Source: JANWHQ01 sp963775275
GTDB taxonomy: Bacteria > Pseudomonadota > Alphaproteobacteria > Caulobacterales > Caulobacteraceae
DNA: 64,000 bases
Reading direction: 5' to 3'
Assembly (NCBI GenBank): GCA_963775275.1
Contig: CAVZII010000005.1
Span: 4,154,001 to 4,218,000 of the forward strand
Shown here: piece by piece, positions 1 to 9,133 of the stretch
Numbering within the stretch: position 1 is the stretch's first letter
Layout of the letters: every line of letters starts with the position of its first letter
Made by a program: the position numbers and the translations under genes
The notes under the pieces: model-generated
Database searches by the model: none
What the model was told of the DNA's origin: nothing
What the model saw: the letters and a program-made list of their open reading frames with translations, nothing else

Positions 1-5
1 ACCTT

Positions 6-114
6 GAGCGCGTTCCGCAAAAGTGGAGCCCGGTTTTGCGACAAGAACGCGCTCCAGCGTTTGAATCCAGAGCACGATGCGATCAGACGATTCCGTCTGA
101 TCGCATCGTGCTCT
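6..114. repeat. Two-hairpin intergenic repeat
   Basis: Two adjacent palindromes. The first (6-54) pairs GAGCGCGTTC with GAACGCGCTC and nests a CGCAAAA/TTTTGCG pair. The second (69-114) is a perfect 21-bp inverted repeat around the loop ATTC, with arms beginning AGAGCACGATGCG. It resembles dispersed intergenic repeats of alphaproteobacterial chromosomes. From 115 to 291 I see nothing convincing before the MFS gene. Confidence 0.8.
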
Positions 115-291
115 AACGGACCCGCCCGGGCCACGGGAATGGATTCTTCGGATGCCAGCCATCCGCCCGAGCGATCGGTCGCCGCGATAGCTTGCATGCG
201 GAATCCCGATTTCTCGCCTCCGGCCCGCTCCACCACAGTCCGGCGAAGACCCGGCCCGGAGCGGCGGGCAGGCCGAGGGGGGTTCGCGGGC

Positions 292-1647
292 ATGGCCCTG
301 CAAGCCGGGGAAGGGACCGCCGCGGGCGTCGTGCATCCGCCTCGCGACAGGGTCTTCGACTACACCGCCGCGCCCGCGCGGCAGTGGCGGCTGGTCGCCG
401 CCCTGACCCTGCTCACCATGCTGTCGGCCGTCGACCGCCAGGCGCTGGCGCTGCTCGTCGAGCCGATCAAGGCGGATCTGCACCTCAGCGACGCTCAGAT
501 CGGGCTCCTGATGGGCGCGGCGATGGCCATCACCGGACTGGTGGCCGGGCCGCCCGCCGGCTTCCTCGCCGACCGGATCTGCCGCCGCTGCATGATCGGG
601 GGCTCCGCGGTGCTCTGGTCGGTCCTGACGGGCGTGTGCGGCCTGTCCGCCACGTTCGGCCAGATGCTCGGCGCGCGCCTTGGCGTCGGCGTCTTCGAGG
701 GCGTCGCCGCCCCGGCGACGGCCTCCATGCTGCGCGACGCCCTGTCCCCGGAACGGCGTGGGCGCGGCTTCGCGGTCTTCGCGATGGCGTCGCTCGTCGG
801 CACCGGGCTCGCCATGCTGGCGGGCGGGGCGATCATCGCCGCGGTGGCCGCCTCCGGCCTGCGGGGTCTGCCGCTGCTGGGCGAGCTGCATCCCTGGCAG
901 ATGGTGTTCGTCCTGTTCGGCCTGATCGGCCTTCCCGGCGCCGGCCTGATGGCGTTCATCGCCGAACCCAGCCGCCAGGAGCATGAGTCCACGGCCGCCG
1001 AGGCGGGCCTCGGCGACGCGCTCGCCCACTTCAAGGCGCACTGGCGCGTCTACGTCCCCCTGATGTCGTTCAGCACCCTGCACGCCATGCTGGGCCTGTC
1101 CTTCGCCGCCTGGGCGCCGGCGCTGCTGGGCCGGACATGGGGGCTCGACCCCGCCCGCATCGGGCTGACCTTCGGCGTGATGCTCCTGGTCCTCGCCCCG
1201 CTGGGCCTGATGCTCGCCGGCGCGGCCATCGACCGGCCGGGGCGCACCGGGCCGCGCGATCCCACCGGCGTCGGCATCGTCGCCACCCTGGTCATCTGGG
1301 TCGCGGCGACGGTGATGCCCGTGGCGCCCTCTCCGCTGCTGTTCTGGACCTGGCTCGGCGTGCTCCTGTTCGTCAGCGGCACGGCCACGCCGGTCTCCGC
1401 GACCATCATGGCCGCCGTCACGCCCTCGCGGGCCATGGGCAAGCTGGTGGCGCTGCAGGGCCTGTTCGCCGGCGTCCTTTCGGCGACCATCGCCCCATCC
1501 CTTCCGCCGGCCCTGGCGGCCACCCTGTTCAACGGCCGCCCCAGGCCGCTCGGCGACGCCCTGAGCCTGGTCGTGTTCGTCTACGGGCTGCTCGCGCTCG
1601 TCTCGATCTTCGCCGTCCGCCGGGAGCTCCGGAAGACCCGGCGCTAG
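292..1647 (+). CDS. MFS transporter, spinster-like
   Basis: A 451-residue major facilitator superfamily permease with about 12 hydrophobic segments. The first helix carries DRQALALLVEPI, typical of the spinster-like/ACS branch of the family, and the loop between helices 2 and 3 carries the MFS motif GFLADRICRR. The substrate cannot be read from sequence. The start at ATG 292 is preceded by a G-rich Shine-Dalgarno-like stretch (GAGGGGGG); the open frame runs upstream to position 4, but that part is low-complexity and overlaps the repeat at 6-114. The gene stands alone, ending about 180 bp before a convergent GIY-YIG gene, so context gives no clue to its cargo. Confidence 0.8.
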   Translation: MALQAGEGTAAGVVHPPRDRVFDYTAAPARQWRLVAALTLLTMLSAVDRQALALLVEPIKADLHLSDAQIGLLMGAAMAITGLVAGPPAGFLADRICRRCMIGGSAVLWSVLTGVCGLSATFGQMLGARLGVGVFEGVAAPATASMLRDALSPERRGRGFAVFAMASLVGTGLAMLAGGAIIAAVAASGLRGLPLLGELHPWQMVFVLFGLIGLPGAGLMAFIAEPSRQEHESTAAEAGLGDALAHFKAHWRVYVPLMSFSTLHAMLGLSFAAWAPALLGRTWGLDPARIGLTFGVMLLVLAPLGLMLAGAAIDRPGRTGPRDPTGVGIVATLVIWVAATVMPVAPSPLLFWTWLGVLLFVSGTATPVSATIMAAVTPSRAMGKLVALQGLFAGVLSATIAPSLPPALAATLFNGRPRPLGDALSLVVFVYGLLALVSIFAVRRELRKTRR

Positions 1648-1769
1648 ATCAAGGACTTGTTCTGCGAGGCTCGCCGGGACGGTCTCATCCCGGCCGGACC
1701 CGCCGCCCACATTCAAGGACACCGCCGCGGCGCAAATCACCGCCCTCGCCGTCCGCCGACCCGAAAACA

Positions 1770-1807
1770 AAAAAAGCCTGGGTCCCCGCTTTCGCGGGGA
1801 GGAGCGG
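1770..1807 (+). repeat. Left inverted repeat flanking GIY-YIG gene
   Basis: A 38-bp sequence starting AAAAAAGCCTGGG and containing the hairpin TCCCCGCTTTCGCGGGGA. It is the reverse complement, with one mismatch, of 2157-2194. The two copies bracket the GIY-YIG gene at 1825-2109. The rest of 1648-1769 shows nothing recognisable. Confidence 0.85.
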
Positions 1808-1824
1808 AACGGAGGGAGGTCTGT

Positions 1825-2109
1825 TTACAAGAGGTCCGGCAACAGATCACGCCAGCCTGGATTGCTCCGCTCGATCAGTTCCAGCTTCCAGGCGCGGTTC
1901 CACGTCTTGAGCCGGCGCTCACGTCGAAACGCCCCCGAACGCGTGTCGTGGATCTCGAACCAGACCAGGATCGACACGCCATATTTCGCGGTGAACCCCG
2001 GCCTCATCTTCTGTTGATGCTGCGATACCCGAGTGATCAGCGCATCCGTGGACCCGATGTAGAGGGTTCCGTTCCGCTGGCTTGCGAGGATGTAGGTATA
2101 GAACGCCAT
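1825..2109 (-). CDS. GIY-YIG endonuclease family protein
   Basis: A 94-residue single-domain GIY-YIG protein of the UvrC-like small family. After the start come YTYIL and LYIGST (the two halves of the GIY-YIG signature), then an RRER stretch and a C-terminal RSNPGWRDL motif, the usual end of these proteins. The start at ATG 2109 (MAFYTYIL) fits the family; the frame extends 12 codons further upstream without support. The gene is bracketed by a near-perfect 38-bp inverted repeat and lies opposite in direction to the trp genes. The biological role of these small nucleases is unknown; the flanks suggest a link to dispersed palindromes. A second member lies at 7663. Confidence 0.85.
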   Translation of the reverse strand: MAFYTYILASQRNGTLYIGSTDALITRVSQHQQKMRPGFTAKYGVSILVWFEIHDTRSGAFRRERRLKTWNRAWKLELIERSNPGWRDLLPDLL

Positions 2110-2156
2110 CGCATGGATGTTGCTGTTTTGTTCACCCCGATGCAACCTCCCCCAAT

Positions 2157-2194
2157 CCGCTCATCCCCGCGAAAGCGGGGACCCAGGCTTTTTT
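2157..2194 (-). repeat. Right inverted repeat flanking GIY-YIG gene
   Basis: The 38-bp partner of 1770-1807, with one mismatch, containing TCCCCGCGAAAGCGGGGA followed by ACCCAGG and a T-run. It lies 63 bp before trpG. The hairpin plus T-run could also act as a terminator reading rightwards; this is inference. Confidence 0.85.
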
Positions 2195-2257
2195 CCTCTC
2201 GTTGCACGGGCCCAAGCCGGAGCTATGTATGGCCCGAGCCACGCGCGAGCCCCGCCC

Positions 2258-2848
2258 ATGATCCTGGTGATCGATAACTACGACAGCTTCACCTACAACC
2301 TCGTCCACTATGTGAACGAGCTGGGGGCGGAGACCGTCGTCCACCGCAACGACAGGATCAGCGTCCAGGACGCCCTGGCCCTGGGCGCCGAGGCCGTCAT
2401 CCTCTCGCCCGGCCCCTGCACCCCCAACGAGGCCGGGATCTGCCTCTCGCTGCTGCGGGCCGCGCCGCCCGAGCTGCCGATCCTCGGCGTCTGCCTCGGC
2501 CACCAGGCCATCGGCCAGGCCTACGGCGGCGCGGTGATCCGCGCCAAGGCCCTGATGCACGGCAAGACCAGCGTCATCCACCACACCGGCGAAGGCGTCT
2601 TCAAGGGCATCCCGGACGGCTTCACCGCCACCCGCTACCACTCGCTGTCGGTGCGCAAGGAGGACCTGCCGCCGGTCCTGAAGGTCACCGCCTGGACCGA
2701 CGACGGCGAGATCATGGGCGTCCGCCACGAGAGCCGCCCCGTCCACGGCGTCCAGTTCCACCCGGAGTCCATCGCCACCGAATACGGCCACGAGCTGCTC
2801 GGCAACTTCCTGGACCTGGCCGGCGCGAAGAGGCTTGCCAGCGCCTGA
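2258..2848 (+). CDS. trpG: Anthranilate synthase component II
   Basis: A 196-residue class I glutamine amidotransferase that supplies ammonia from glutamine to TrpE for anthranilate formation, the first committed step to tryptophan. The N-terminus MILVIDNYDSFTYN is diagnostic. The nucleophile is Cys79 in GVCLGHQ and the catalytic pair is His168 and Glu170 in VQFHPES. The ATG at 2258 is chosen because the family begins exactly there; the frame runs upstream through the repeat. trpD follows after 22 bp. The usual upstream partner trpE is not next to it: a GIY-YIG gene and an MFS gene sit there instead. Confidence 0.95.
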   Translation: MILVIDNYDSFTYNLVHYVNELGAETVVHRNDRISVQDALALGAEAVILSPGPCTPNEAGICLSLLRAAPPELPILGVCLGHQAIGQAYGGAVIRAKALMHGKTSVIHHTGEGVFKGIPDGFTATRYHSLSVRKEDLPPVLKVTAWTDDGEIMGVRHESRPVHGVQFHPESIATEYGHELLGNFLDLAGAKRLASA

Positions 2849-2870
2849 GGCGCCGGTCCAAACCTCGGCC

Positions 2871-3893
<1,023 letters not shown>

Positions 3894-3910
3894 GCGCCCC
3901 CCTTCCTTTG

Positions 3911-4041
3911 TCTTCTCCCATAGGGAGAAGGAGGGGCCCACGCGAAGCGTGGGAGGATGAGGGGTTAGGAACCCAAAGGGCGAAACCCCTCACCTTCCCA
4001 GCCCTAAGGGCTGGGCCCCTTCCTCTCCCTATGGGAGAGGA
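3911..4041. repeat. Palindromic intergenic repeat, family B copy 1
   Basis: An inverted repeat whose left end reads TCTCCCATAGGGAGAAGGAG and whose right end is close to its reverse complement. A conserved inner part includes GAGGATGAGGGGTTAGG and CCCCTCACCTTCCC; the middle hairpins vary between copies. Copies 2 and 3 are at 10061 and 38175. It fills the trpD-trpC gap. Confidence 0.9.
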
Positions 4042-4059
4042 CAGCCGCCGGGCGCGGCC

Positions 4060-4854
4060 ATGACCGACATCCTGGAGAAGATCGCCGCCTACAAGCGTGT
4101 CGAGGCCGACGCCCGAAAGGCCGCGACCCCCCAGGCGCAGATCGAGGCCCTGGCCCGCGCCGCCGCCCCGCCCCGCGGGTTCCGCGCCGCCCTGGAGCGC
4201 GCCCATGGCCCCGGCCGCCTGGCCCTCATCGCCGAGGTCAAGAAGGCCAGCCCCTCGCGCGGCCTGATCCGGGCCGACTTCGACCCGCCCGCCATCGCCA
4301 GGGCCTATGCCAGGGGCGGCGCGGCGTGCCTGTCGGTCCTGACCGACGCCCCGAGCTTCCAGGGCTCGGAGGACGCGCTGATCGCGGCCCGCGCGGCCGT
4401 GACCCTGCCGGTCCTTCGCAAGGACTTCATGCTCGACCCCTGGCAGATCGCCGAAAGCCGCGCCATCGGCGCCGACGCCATCCTGGTGATCCTCGCCATG
4501 GTCGGCGACGCCCTCGCCGCCGCCCTCATGGCCGAGGCCCGGGCCTGGGGCATGGACGTCCTGGTCGAGGCCCACGACGAGGCCGAGATGGCCCGGGCCG
4601 CCAAGCTGAACGCCGACCTGATCGGAGTGAACAACCGCGACCTCAGAACCTTCCAGGTCGACCTCGCCGCCACCGAGCGCCTCGCCCGCCTCGCCCCGCG
4701 CGGCGCCCTCCTGGTCACCGAGAGCGGCGTCTTCACCCCCGCCGACGCCGCGCGCCTGGAGCGCGCCGGCGCCCGCGCCATGCTCGTCGGCGAAAGCCTC
4801 ATGCGCCAGTCCGACGTCGAAGCCGCTACCCGCGCGCTGCTGGGCGCCCCCTGA
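4060..4854 (+). CDS. trpC: Indole-3-glycerol phosphate synthase
   Basis: A 264-residue TIM-barrel enzyme that closes the indole ring from CdRP during tryptophan synthesis. Family motifs appear in order: IAEVKKASPSRG (catalytic lysine), LRKDFM, LVEAHDEAE, GVNNRDL, TESGV and LVGESLM. The ATG at 4060 directly follows the repeat copy, and the family N-terminus MTDILEKI supports it. In related genomes trpC is followed by moaC, moeA and lexA; here a reverse-strand serine hydrolase separates trpC from lexA. Confidence 0.95.
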   Translation: MTDILEKIAAYKRVEADARKAATPQAQIEALARAAAPPRGFRAALERAHGPGRLALIAEVKKASPSRGLIRADFDPPAIARAYARGGAACLSVLTDAPSFQGSEDALIAARAAVTLPVLRKDFMLDPWQIAESRAIGADAILVILAMVGDALAAALMAEARAWGMDVLVEAHDEAEMARAAKLNADLIGVNNRDLRTFQVDLAATERLARLAPRGALLVTESGVFTPADAARLERAGARAMLVGESLMRQSDVEAATRALLGAP

Positions 4855-4877
4855 CCGCCGCGCCCAGTTCGTCGCGC

Positions 4878-6656
4878 TCAGTCCGCCGCGCTCCGGGCCG
4901 CCGTCATCTCCTGGCCATTGATCCGCAGGCGCAGCCCCGTGACGGACCCGTCCGGCGCCAGCTCCACGTCCACGACGGCGTCCAGCGCCCGGGCGAAGAA
5001 GCGGGTGGGACTTTGCGCGAAAAGCTCGACCTTGGACCGGCCGGACAGGGCGCCGAACAGCCGCCCGTCCTCCACCGTCAGCACCAGCTCCAACTGCGGC
5101 GTCAGGCGGTAGCGTCCCACGCAGCGAGCAAGCAGCGCGGGGGCCAGCGTAATGGCCTGCCGCTCGGTCACGACCGCGGGGGGCGCGGGCGGCGGCAGGG
5201 GCCGGCCGGCAAGGACGAAGAGGCCGATGTCGTCCGGCGCCAGGGCGGTGCGGGCGTTCAGCAGCACCACGACCGCGTCCCGCTTGTCCGGCCGGAAGGC
5301 GACGAAGGCGCTGTAGCCGCGCGACGCGCCGGTCTTGAACGCCAGAAAAGACCCCGGCGGGCCGAGCTGCTGCAGCTCCCATCCCAGCGCCTGCTCGACG
5401 CCCGGCCGGCCGATCGGCCGCCGCGTCGCAAGCTGCAGCGCGGCGGCACGCCTGAGCTGGCGCGGGCCCTCCCCCAGGTACAGCTTCACCAGCGTCAGGA
5501 GGTCCTGCGCGGTGGAATAAAGGCCATTGGAGGCATCATAGGCGCCAGCGGGCGCATGGCCGACCGGCCGAAGCGCGAAGTCGTGCCCCACCGCAAGGCG
5601 CCGCCGCATGTCCGGACCGGGGTCCACGGACGTGGAAGCCATGTGCAGGGGCCCGGTGATGCGCGCCGCCGCCAGGGTCCCGAAGTCCGCGCCGCCGCGG
5701 CGTGCCAGGGCCTCGCCGAGCAGGGCCATGCCCACCCCCGAATATTCCCAGGCCGAACCGGGATCCCGCGTCAGCTGAAAGCCCGAGACGAACCGGTTGA
5801 GCCGCTCGGCGCTGTAGGTCTCCGGCGCGGATTCATTCACGTCGGGCGGGTCGGCCGGGAAACCCGCGGTATGGGTGGCGAGGTCCAGGAGGGTGATCTT
5901 CCTGCCGCCGCGCCCGGGCGCGCGGACTCCGGGGGGCAGGTATCGGTCGACGGGGTCGTCCAGCCGCACCTCGCCGCGCACGACCATGTCCGCCAGGAGC
6001 AGGCCCGTCACCACCTTGGTGACGGAGTCCACGGCGAACACCGTCGAGGGCGCCACTGGCGCGCCGGCCGCCGGATCGGCGAACCCCTCCGCAAGGAACT
6101 CCTCCTTGCCGTCCGGCCGCAGCACGCCCACCATCGCCCCAACTCCCTGCCGCAACGGGCCGAGGCGCGCCCTGAGCGTCTGGCGGACCTCGTCGGCGGA
6201 CGGGATGGCCGAAGCCGGCGCAGGCGCGGCCGCAGTCGGGGCGGCCGGGGCGGCCGCCGCCGGAGGGCCGCGCTGCAGTATGAGCGGCTGCTGCGGGGCC
6301 GCGCCCTGGCTGACGACGCCGCGGATCTCCTGGCCGGACGCGCCCAGCTCTCCCTCGAACCGGAACCCCACCGCCTTGATGCCGAAGCTGACCTTGGCGC
6401 CGTCCCGCCGAAGGTCGTCCACCGGCACGCCCATCACGCCCCGCTCGGGACTGTCGAGCGTCGCGCTCAGGTCCTCGCCGGTGCGCCGGACGTGCAGGTC
6501 CAGGCTTACCGGAGGCTCCACGATGAGCTTGCCATGCCAGTCGCCCTCGAGCCCGGCCGCGCCCTCCGCCGGCGCGCCGGCGAGCGCCAGGCCCGCATTC
6601 CCCGAAAGCATCGCACCCGACGCGATCACCGCGGCCGCCAAACGTCTCCACCTCAT
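4878..6656 (-). CDS. Secreted serine hydrolase, beta-lactamase (class C-like) family
   Basis: A 592-residue exported protein. Residues 1-27 form a signal peptide (RRLAAAVIASGAMLSG hydrophobic core). Residues about 35-130 form a beta-rich domain, followed by an Ala/Pro linker to about 150. The penicillin-binding/beta-lactamase fold then shows Ser211-x-x-Lys214 (DSVTK), Tyr305-Ser-Gly and Lys441-Thr-Gly. The second motif is YSG rather than the common YxN. The last ~100 residues look like the extra C-terminal domain seen in many such hydrolases. The substrate is unknown: esterase, peptidase or beta-lactamase activity are all possible. It is convergent with trpC and occupies the place where moaC-moeA often lie. 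Confidence 0.85.
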   Translation of the reverse strand: MRWRRLAAAVIASGAMLSGNAGLALAGAPAEGAAGLEGDWHGKLIVEPPVSLDLHVRRTGEDLSATLDSPERGVMGVPVDDLRRDGAKVSFGIKAVGFRFEGELGASGQEIRGVVSQGAAPQQPLILQRGPPAAAAPAAPTAAAPAPASAIPSADEVRQTLRARLGPLRQGVGAMVGVLRPDGKEEFLAEGFADPAAGAPVAPSTVFAVDSVTKVVTGLLLADMVVRGEVRLDDPVDRYLPPGVRAPGRGGRKITLLDLATHTAGFPADPPDVNESAPETYSAERLNRFVSGFQLTRDPGSAWEYSGVGMALLGEALARRGGADFGTLAAARITGPLHMASTSVDPGPDMRRRLAVGHDFALRPVGHAPAGAYDASNGLYSTAQDLLTLVKLYLGEGPRQLRRAAALQLATRRPIGRPGVEQALGWELQQLGPPGSFLAFKTGASRGYSAFVAFRPDKRDAVVVLLNARTALAPDDIGLFVLAGRPLPPPAPPAVVTERQAITLAPALLARCVGRYRLTPQLELVLTVEDGRLFGALSGRSKVELFAQSPTRFFARALDAVVDVELAPDGSVTGLRLRINGQEMTAARSAAD

Positions 6657-6833
6657 TTCAACCTCCCCGCTTCAGATTACGCGTGTAGGCTAAGCAGGGA
6701 AATTACATTTGTAAACTGGCGCCGTGTTGGAAGTTCCGGCGGGCGTGATTCTGGGGCCTTCACCCGAGCCCCCGTCGGGGCGCCTCCAAATCGCGTGTCT
6801 TTTCAAGCTCTTGGGAGGCTCCTGGTCGTTAAC

Positions 6834-6862
6834 TTGACTTACATCAAGAACGCATAGAGAAC
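6834..6862 (+). promoter_or_regulatory. lexA promoter region with SOS box
   Basis: Positions 6848-6862 read GAAC-N7-GAAC, which on the other strand is GTTC-N7-GTTC, the LexA operator of alphaproteobacteria. It lies 39 bp before the lexA ATG. A TTGACT at 6834-6839 could be the -35 element, placing the operator over the -10 region. This implies autoregulation of lexA. The -10 assignment is uncertain. Confidence 0.85.
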
Positions 6863-6901
6863 ATCTCAAGACGTTTGCGATTTGTTCCGAGGGCCAAGCC
6901 A

Positions 6902-7585
6902 ATGCTGACGCGCAAGCAACACGAACTGCTCATGTTCATCCACGAGCGGATCAAGGAGACCGGCGTGTCGCCCTCCTTCGACGAGATGAAGGAGGCGCTG
7001 GACCTGGCCTCCAAGTCCGGCATCCACCGGCTGATCACCGCCCTGGAGGAACGCGGATTCCTGCGCCGCCTGCCCCACCGGGCCCGCGCGCTGGAGGTGG
7101 TGCGCCTGCCCGAGGAGGCCACCCCCGGCGCCCGGGGCCGCGCGCCCTTCCGGCCCCAGCTGGTGGACAACGCCAAGGACGCCGTCGCCCCGCCCGCCAA
7201 CGACGTGCGCGAGCTCTCCGTGCTCGGCCGCATCGCCGCGGGCACCCCCATCGACGCCATCCAGCACGAGAAGGACCGCCTCCAGGTCCCCGCCGCCATG
7301 CTGGGCGCCGGCGAGCACTTCGTGCTGGAGGTCCAGGGCGACTCCATGATCAACGCCGGGATCCTCGACGGCGACCAGGTGGTGATCAAGCGGTCCTCGA
7401 CCGCCAACTCCGGCGAGATCGTGGTGGCCCTGGTCGGCGAGGAGGCGACCCTGAAGCGCCTTCGCAAGAAGGGCGCCTCCATCGCCCTGGAAGCCGCCAA
7501 CCCCGCCTACGAAACCCGCATCTTCGGCCCCGACCAGGTCCACGTCCAAGGCAAGCTCGTCGGCCTGATCCGCCGGTACCACTAG
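6902..7585 (+). CDS. lexA: LexA repressor, SOS regulator
   Basis: A 227-residue repressor with self-cleaving protease. The N-terminal winged helix begins MLTRKQHELLMFI, and the DNA-recognition region includes PSFDEMKEAL and SKSGIHRLI. The cleavage site is Ala113-Gly114 in IAAGTP. The catalytic dyad is Ser148 (GDSM) and Lys185 (EATLKR). On DNA damage, RecA filaments trigger cleavage and SOS genes are released. The ATG at 6902 matches the family start; a TTG at 6875 also opens the frame but is not needed. A perfect operator lies just upstream, and a second, imperfect one precedes a sidA-like gene at 35475. Confidence 0.97.
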   Translation: MLTRKQHELLMFIHERIKETGVSPSFDEMKEALDLASKSGIHRLITALEERGFLRRLPHRARALEVVRLPEEATPGARGRAPFRPQLVDNAKDAVAPPANDVRELSVLGRIAAGTPIDAIQHEKDRLQVPAAMLGAGEHFVLEVQGDSMINAGILDGDQVVIKRSSTANSGEIVVALVGEEATLKRLRKKGASIALEAANPAYETRIFGPDQVHVQGKLVGLIRRYH

Positions 7586-7610
7586 CTCCCTGCCCACCCG
7601 TTCCACGCTT

Positions 7611-7651
7611 CACCGTCATGGCCGGGCGAAGTCCCGGCCACCCATGAACAC
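7611..7651 (-). repeat. Inverted half-unit upstream of GIY-YIG gene
   Basis: A 41-bp hairpin-bearing sequence beginning CACCGTCATGGCCGGG and ending CACCCATGAACAC. It is nearly the reverse complement of the right half of the first array unit at about 8086-8126. The GIY-YIG gene at 7663 therefore also sits between inverted repeats. Confidence 0.8.
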
Positions 7652-7662
7652 AGAGCCCGGTC

Positions 7663-8121
7663 ATGGGCACGCGCGACCTCTTCAACCGCTTCATCGCGGT
7701 CTACATGATGTCCAACCGGCGTCACGGAACGATCTACGTCGGCGTGACCAGCCGGCTTCCCGCAAGGATCGGCCAGCACCGCGAGGGCCGGATCCCCGGC
7801 TTCACCCAGGACCACGGCCTGAAGCGGCTGGTCTGGTACGAGCCCCACGAAACCATGTCCCACGCGATCCGGCGCGAGAAGTCGCTGAAGAAGTACAGGC
7901 GCGACTGGAAGATCAACCTGATCGAACAGCAGAACCCGAACTGGGACGACCTCTTCCCCGCCCTGACCGGCGACATCGGCCTTCCCCTCTCACCGTCATC
8001 CCCGGCCGAGCCCCCTTCTCACCGTCATCCCCGGCCGAGCCCGCAGGGCGAGTTGCCGGGGACCCATGAACACGACCCGAGCAAGGTGTTCATGGGTGGC
8101 CGGGACAGAGCCCGGCCATGA
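7663..8121 (+). CDS. GIY-YIG endonuclease family protein, running into repeat array
   Basis: A 152-residue frame whose first ~105 residues form a GIY-YIG domain: VYMMSNRRHG and IYVGVTS carry the signature, followed by QHREGR, the IRREKSLKK basic helix and QQNPNWDDLF, where related proteins normally end. The last ~45 residues (from LPLSPSSPAEPP) are translated directly from the palindromic repeats, so the original stop seems to have been lost or the repeat has inserted at the 3' end. The start codon also lies at the edge of a repeat half-unit. It is paralogous in architecture to the gene at 1825. Function is unknown; a role in moving or resolving the flanking palindromes is a hypothesis. Confidence 0.8.
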   Translation: MGTRDLFNRFIAVYMMSNRRHGTIYVGVTSRLPARIGQHREGRIPGFTQDHGLKRLVWYEPHETMSHAIRREKSLKKYRRDWKINLIEQQNPNWDDLFPALTGDIGLPLSPSSPAEPPSHRHPRPSPQGELPGTHEHDPSKVFMGGRDRARP

Positions 8122-9060
8122 CGATGGTTGGGAAAGGTCCACCCTCTCACCTTCATCCCCATCCAAGCCTCCCTCTCACCCTCATCCCCGTCCGAGCTCC
8201 CCCTTTCACCGTCATCCCCGGCCGAGCGCGCAGCGCGAGTTGCCGGGGACCCATGCACACGACCCGAGCAAGGCGTGCATGGGTGGCCGGCACAAGGCCG
8301 GCCATGACGGTGGTGGGAAGGGTCCCCCTCTCCCCGTCACCTCCGTCCGAGCCCCCCTCTCACCGTCATCCCCGGCCGAGCTCCCCTTTTCACCGTCATC
8401 CCCGGCCGAGCGCGCAGCGCGAGTTGCCGGGGACCCATGCACACGACCCGAGCAAGGCGTGCATGGGTGGCCGGCACAAGGCCGGCCATGACGGTGGTGG
8501 GAAGGGTCCCCCTCTCCCCGTCACCTCCGTCCGAGCCCCCCTCTCACCATCATCCCCGGCCGTGCCCCCCTCTCACCGTCATCCCCGGCCGAGCGCGCAG
8601 CGCGAGTTGCCGGGGACCCATGAACACGACCCGAGCAAGGTGTTCATGGGTGGCCGGGACAGAGCCCGGCCATGACGATGGTTGGGAAAGGCCCCCCCTC
8701 TTCACCATCATCCCCATCCAAGCCCCCCTCTCACCCTCATCCCCGTCCGAGCCCCCCTTTCACCGTCATCCCCGGCCGAGCCCGCAGGGCGAGTTGCCGG
8801 GGACCCATGAACACGACCCGAGCAAGGTGTTCATGGGTGGCCGGGACAGAGCCCGGCCATGACGATGGTTGGGAAAGGTCCACCCTCTCACCTTCATCCC
8901 CATCCAAGCCTCCCTCTCACCCTCATCCCCGGCCGAGCGCGCAGCGCGAGTTGCCGGGGACCCATGAACACGACCCGAGCTAGGTGTTCATGGGTGGCCG
9001 GGACAGAGCCCGGCCATGACGATGGTTGGGAAAGGCCCCCCCTCTTCTCCGTCATCCCCC
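7991..9060. repeat. Tandem array of six BIME-like palindromic units
   Basis: Six full units recur about every 158-187 bp. Each holds a first hairpin (CCCCGGCCGAGC to TTGCCGGGGACCCATG), a short spacer containing GACCCGAGC, and a second hairpin starting CATGGGTGGCCGG and ending GGCCATGACG. The core ACCCATG occurs near 8061, 8250, 8429, 8617, 8799 and 8960. Between full units lie decayed half-units (CACCTTCATCCCCATCC and similar). Several frames stay open through the array, but they are translations of the repeat. No protein gene is supported between 8122 and 9133. Confidence 0.9.
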
Positions 9061-9133
9061 CAGAACCCTGAGGGGTTGCTCCTCCGCGCGCGAAGTCCAT
9101 AACAGGACAAGCAAGATCTCAGGGAGCCGAACC

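Noticed and set aside
4..291. Upstream extension of the MFS transporter
   Set aside because: It translates through palindromic repeats and lacks any domain; ATG 292 fits better.
7991..9060. Regular repeat array as a possible CRISPR
   Set aside because: Units are ~158-187 bp with internal palindromes, spacers are not unique and no cas genes are near; the same unit occurs singly elsewhere.
8066..9071. Several open frames translating as ...RARCSWVAG... in the repeat array
   Set aside because: They are direct translations of the palindromic units, repeat with the unit and have no family resemblance.
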